A stretch of 21,350 nt of DNA. Origin: Phoronis ovalis (Eukaryota > Phoronida > Phoronidae). This document shows positions 19,479 through 21,350 of this stretch, one piece after another. How positions within the stretch are numbered: the stretch's first letter is position 1; each line of letters opens with the position of its first letter. Under the pieces are notes generated by a model, which was not told where the DNA came from, did no database searches, and saw only the letters and a program-made list of their open reading frames with translations. The stretch lies in assembly GCA_028565635.1 (NCBI GenBank), contig JAOXYB010102270.1:1-21350 (forward strand). The letters are read 5' to 3'. The position numbers and the translations under genes were made by a program.

Positions 19479-19592
19479 TCATGAGTTAAATGTCTCCACT
19501 TCATGATTAGGTGGTATTTGACAAAGTATGTTACAGACATATGCAGAAACAGCCACTTGTTCTAATGAATGCTTCTTTATAAATGGAAATTC
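19479..19592 (-). CDS. MAP2K4: MKK4 last coding exon with stop
   Basis: The acceptor is CTTTTGTAG before 19592. It encodes 37 residues, EFPFIKKHSLEQVAV then SAYVCNILCQIPPNHE and VETFNS, and ends with TGA at 19481-19479. It aligns with the human tail (HPFI ... CYVCKILDQMP). The usual His of the HPF motif is Phe here (EFPFI). It forms the second half of the DVD docking site. Confidence 0.9.
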   Translation of the reverse strand, partial: EFPFIKKHSLEQVAVSAYVCNILCQIPPNHEVETFNS

Positions 19593-21091
19593 CTACAAAA
19601 GTATAAAACACATTCATTGTTAATCAATGTCTCTAATATCACATACAGTGAAGGATTGACTAACTTTTATTTCTTGGGTGATAGGTCTGTGAAGTCTATA
19701 CAATAGCAGCTAGTTACTAGTAGGACATCCTGTGCCCCTATTTTAATTACTAGTAGGACAACATGGGTCGATAAAAACAATTTAGAGCAATATATATAAA
19801 AGAACAAGTGTCCAATAATTAATATTGACATAATCAGTTCTTATAATTATTAACCTGAGTTTTCTTCGAAAGCTGCTGCACATATTTGTTTAAATCTTGT
19901 AAAGGTTCATATACTGATACTCCCGTGACAAATAGCAAATATAAGATTTCAATATACTATCTTTACAACATACAAGCAAATATCCATTTGCTTGTAAAAA
20001 AAAAATGAATATTCAAGTATGCATTATACTGTTCAGGTACACAGTTCAGTAGTAATAACAGACAACAGGCTTTATTAGTACGTACCAGTAATCTATTATA
20101 TTTTGGCCTCTGTTTCTCATCTTTTGATAAGCTGAAAATAAATGGAAAAATAATCATTTACTAAAACTACATCTTCGTAAATATAATCTTCTTGTGTGAT
20201 TCCTTCTCCACAAATAGTACATTTTTCCATCTGACTGAAGTATTGCAAAATACACATGAATGCATCAATTCTGTCATTTGATATACTGTGCAATCATCTC
20301 AAATTATAAAATGCACACCAACAATTACTTTGTACAGTTTTAACTTCTCCAAACATTCATATGTCATAAAATCTTTGATTGTTCTTTGTTCCTGTTTCAG
20401 TCTGCGACACCAATGGGAAAATACACTCACCAGGTATTTACAAACTTAACAAAGTCAGGAGAATACTGGGGGTCGGTGGGGTTCAACTGTGGAGCTGCTC
20501 CATTCACCACCTGTTGTAGCTGCTCAAACACACTATTCCACTTGGGATAAGGAAACCTCCCAGTTGCTAACTCATACTGTTAAAAAATAAGAAAGTCATT
20601 TTATTAACAGATCAATATACACTGTTGAAAATACATTATTAAAGGTTTAAGAGTTCAGTTTGTGTGTGCCTCATAACACCATCTATATAGTTATGCTGTG
20701 AAGAATAATATCTATGAAGGTAATACTGTAAAACATGGGCAAGTTTAGAGTTATTGCTAGTGAATTTGTGGTATATATATATATATATGGCAAGAAAGAA
20801 TATGATATGAAAAAATTCTGGAATACCCTTTCTCGGTTGTCTACCAGAAACATGATGCAAAATTTTATTCTCAGTATGGATATCTGCATGGTGGATTTTG
20901 GCCAAGTACCATATTTAAAGTCAGAAATGTTTTCAATGCAGTTCATAACTCTGTGTTAGAACTACTAATACTAAATATTAAAATTTATAGTCAGTTGAGC
21001 TATAAACACTTACCAAGGTGATACCTAAACTCCACACATCTGATCTCACATCGTAACCTCTACTCGAATGAAATGGATCAATTCTTTCTGG
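19479..21091 (-). CDS. MAP2K4: MAP kinase kinase 4 (MKK4), 3' part, last four coding exons
   Basis: Coding parts in order are 21091-21014, 20576-20431, 20131-20086 and 19592-19479. Together they give 127 residues that follow the C-terminal part of MKK4. They begin at PERIDP (end of subdomain VIII, APE), then RSDVWSLGITL (subdomain IX), YELATGRFPYPKWNSVF (typical of MKK4; MKK7 differs here), CLSKDEKQRPKYNRLL (subdomain XI with the conserved Arg), and a tail with AYVCNILCQIP. MKK4 is a dual-specificity kinase that phosphorylates JNK and p38 under stress. The last two exons cover the DVD docking region that binds upstream MAP3Ks. The ATP-binding and activation-loop exons are beyond the right edge. 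The gene is convergent with the aquaporin gene. I see no frameshift or stop. Confidence 0.92.
19714..19760 (+). repeat. Pair of 14-bp direct repeats in MKK4 intron
   Basis: TTACTAGTAGGACA occurs at 19714-19727 and 19747-19760, 33 bases apart, in the last intron of the kinase gene. It could mark a small tandem duplication. Confidence 0.5.
20086..20131 (-). CDS. MAP2K4: MKK4 exon, subdomain XI (46 bp)
   Basis: A very short exon: acceptor ATTTTCAG before 20131 and donor CTG|GTACGT after 20086. It finishes the split Cys and encodes LSKDEKQRPKYNRLL, the Arg-Pro-Lys-Tyr block of MAP kinase kinases. It leaves in phase 0, matching the next exon. Confidence 0.92.
20431..20576 (-). CDS. MAP2K4: MKK4 exon, subdomain X
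   Basis: On the - strand the acceptor is TTTTTTAACAG before 20576 and the donor is TG|GTGAGT after 20431. It encodes YELATGRFPYPKWNSVFEQL, then QQVVNGAAPQLNPTDPQYSP and DFVKFVNT, ending with the first two bases of a Cys codon. ATGRFPYPKWNSVF is the strongest single sign that this is MKK4. Confidence 0.94.
20772..20788. repeat. TA dinucleotide microsatellite
   Basis: About eight TA units in the kinase intron between the subdomain IX and X exons. It is the source of the open frames on both strands there. Confidence 0.8.
21014..21091 (-). CDS. MAP2K4: MKK4 exon, subdomains VIII-IX
   Basis: On the - strand the acceptor is AATTTCAG before 21091 and the donor is TTG|GTAAGT after 21014. The 26 codons run from PERIDPFHSSRGYDV to RSDVWSLGITL. 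The exon starts and ends in phase 0. The missing Ala of APE must come from an upstream exon; none was found between 21092 and 21350. Confidence 0.93.
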
Positions 21092-21261
21092 CTGAAATTA
21101 CACGTGAAAAATTTCAAAATTAATATTACAAAGTCTCTGAAACATTATGAACCATAACAAAATATTATTACAATGAAGATAAAATAACATGTTCAGTGAA
21201 ATCTTCTGTAAAAAAAGGTTACCACCATGAAAGTTTTGTGAAAAAAACTTCCTCAGCATTT

Positions 21262-21350
21262 TAAGGCCAAGTAGGACCCTCGTCACTGTTTAAATAAAAA
21301 TTCATGAAAAATCCGCATTACATTTTTTTCACTCAAAAGAGATGTTTTCT
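21262..21350. mobile_element. End of a second copy of the 10224-10876 element family, cut by window edge
   Basis: GGACCCTCGTCACTG, TTTAAATAAAAATTCATG, GCATTACATTTTTTTCAC and GATGTTTTCT follow in the same order as in the left end at 10224-10310. It lies in an intron of the kinase gene; the rest is beyond the right edge. Confidence 0.65.

Noticed and set aside
19833-19940. Possible kinase exon on the - strand with YEPLQDLNKYVQQLS
   Set aside because: The frame does not fit the phase 0 junction after the subdomain XI exon, and the true last exon at 19479-19592 joins in frame and matches the MKK4 tail.
19948-19990. Stretch on the - strand reading MDICLYVVKIVY, similar to the MKK4 tail
   Set aside because: It lacks the Pro-Phe-Ile part and stops at once; the exon at 19479-19592 is far better.
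20639-20959. Overlapping open frames of 74-88 codons on both strands
   Set aside because: They lie in a kinase intron, run through a TA microsatellite and have no motif.

Overview
The window reads as nuclear DNA of an invertebrate animal, probably a marine one and possibly a mollusc or other lophotrochozoan. The evidence is AT-rich sequence, short exons with GT..AG introns, polyadenylation signals, and a density of short inverted-repeat elements typical of such genomes. The species cannot be fixed from the sequence. No bacterial operon, CRISPR array, tRNA or rRNA gene was seen.

Two protein genes are supported, in tail-to-tail (convergent) orientation. The first is a complete five-exon aquaporin-8-like channel on the + strand (9085-16954, 274 residues). 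It has both NPA boxes and a His-Ile-Ala-Arg selectivity filter, which points to an AQP8-type water/ammonia/peroxide pore. The second is the 3' part of a MAP kinase kinase 4 (MKK4/MAP2K4) gene on the - strand. Its last four coding exons lie between 21091 and 19479 and run from the P-E-R of kinase subdomain VIII to the stop codon. Its upstream exons are beyond the right edge. The exon joins of both genes keep the reading frame and use GT..AG splice sites. The two proteins have no obvious joint role, so their adjacency is probably incidental.

The left 9 kb (1-9084) contains no gene I can support. It is intergenic DNA with several short elements: an old copy of a CCCGGGGG-type inverted-repeat element (about 2792-3247), a degenerate tandem array (4915-5322), a second CCCGGGGG element with near-perfect 8-bp target duplications (6030-6379), and a foldback made of CTATAGAG palindromes (7955-8169).

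Intron 1 of the aquaporin gene (5.3 kb) is an insertion hot spot. It holds a 653-bp element with about 115-bp terminal inverted repeats and an interior frame broken by one stop (10224-10876), two CCCGGGGG elements 46 bp apart (11619-11731 and 11778-12108, each between direct 8-bp repeats), and a 1.44-kb element with 70-90-bp inverted ends (12701-14141). Between the two genes lies a nearly perfect 200-bp palindrome (17334-17533). An end of the 10224-10876 element family recurs in the kinase intron at the right edge.

The most unusual material is this set of small non-autonomous elements, above all the CCCGGGGG family with internal decayed tandem repeats and the element with the interrupted interior frame. 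I cannot say whether any of them is undescribed without a repeat-library search.
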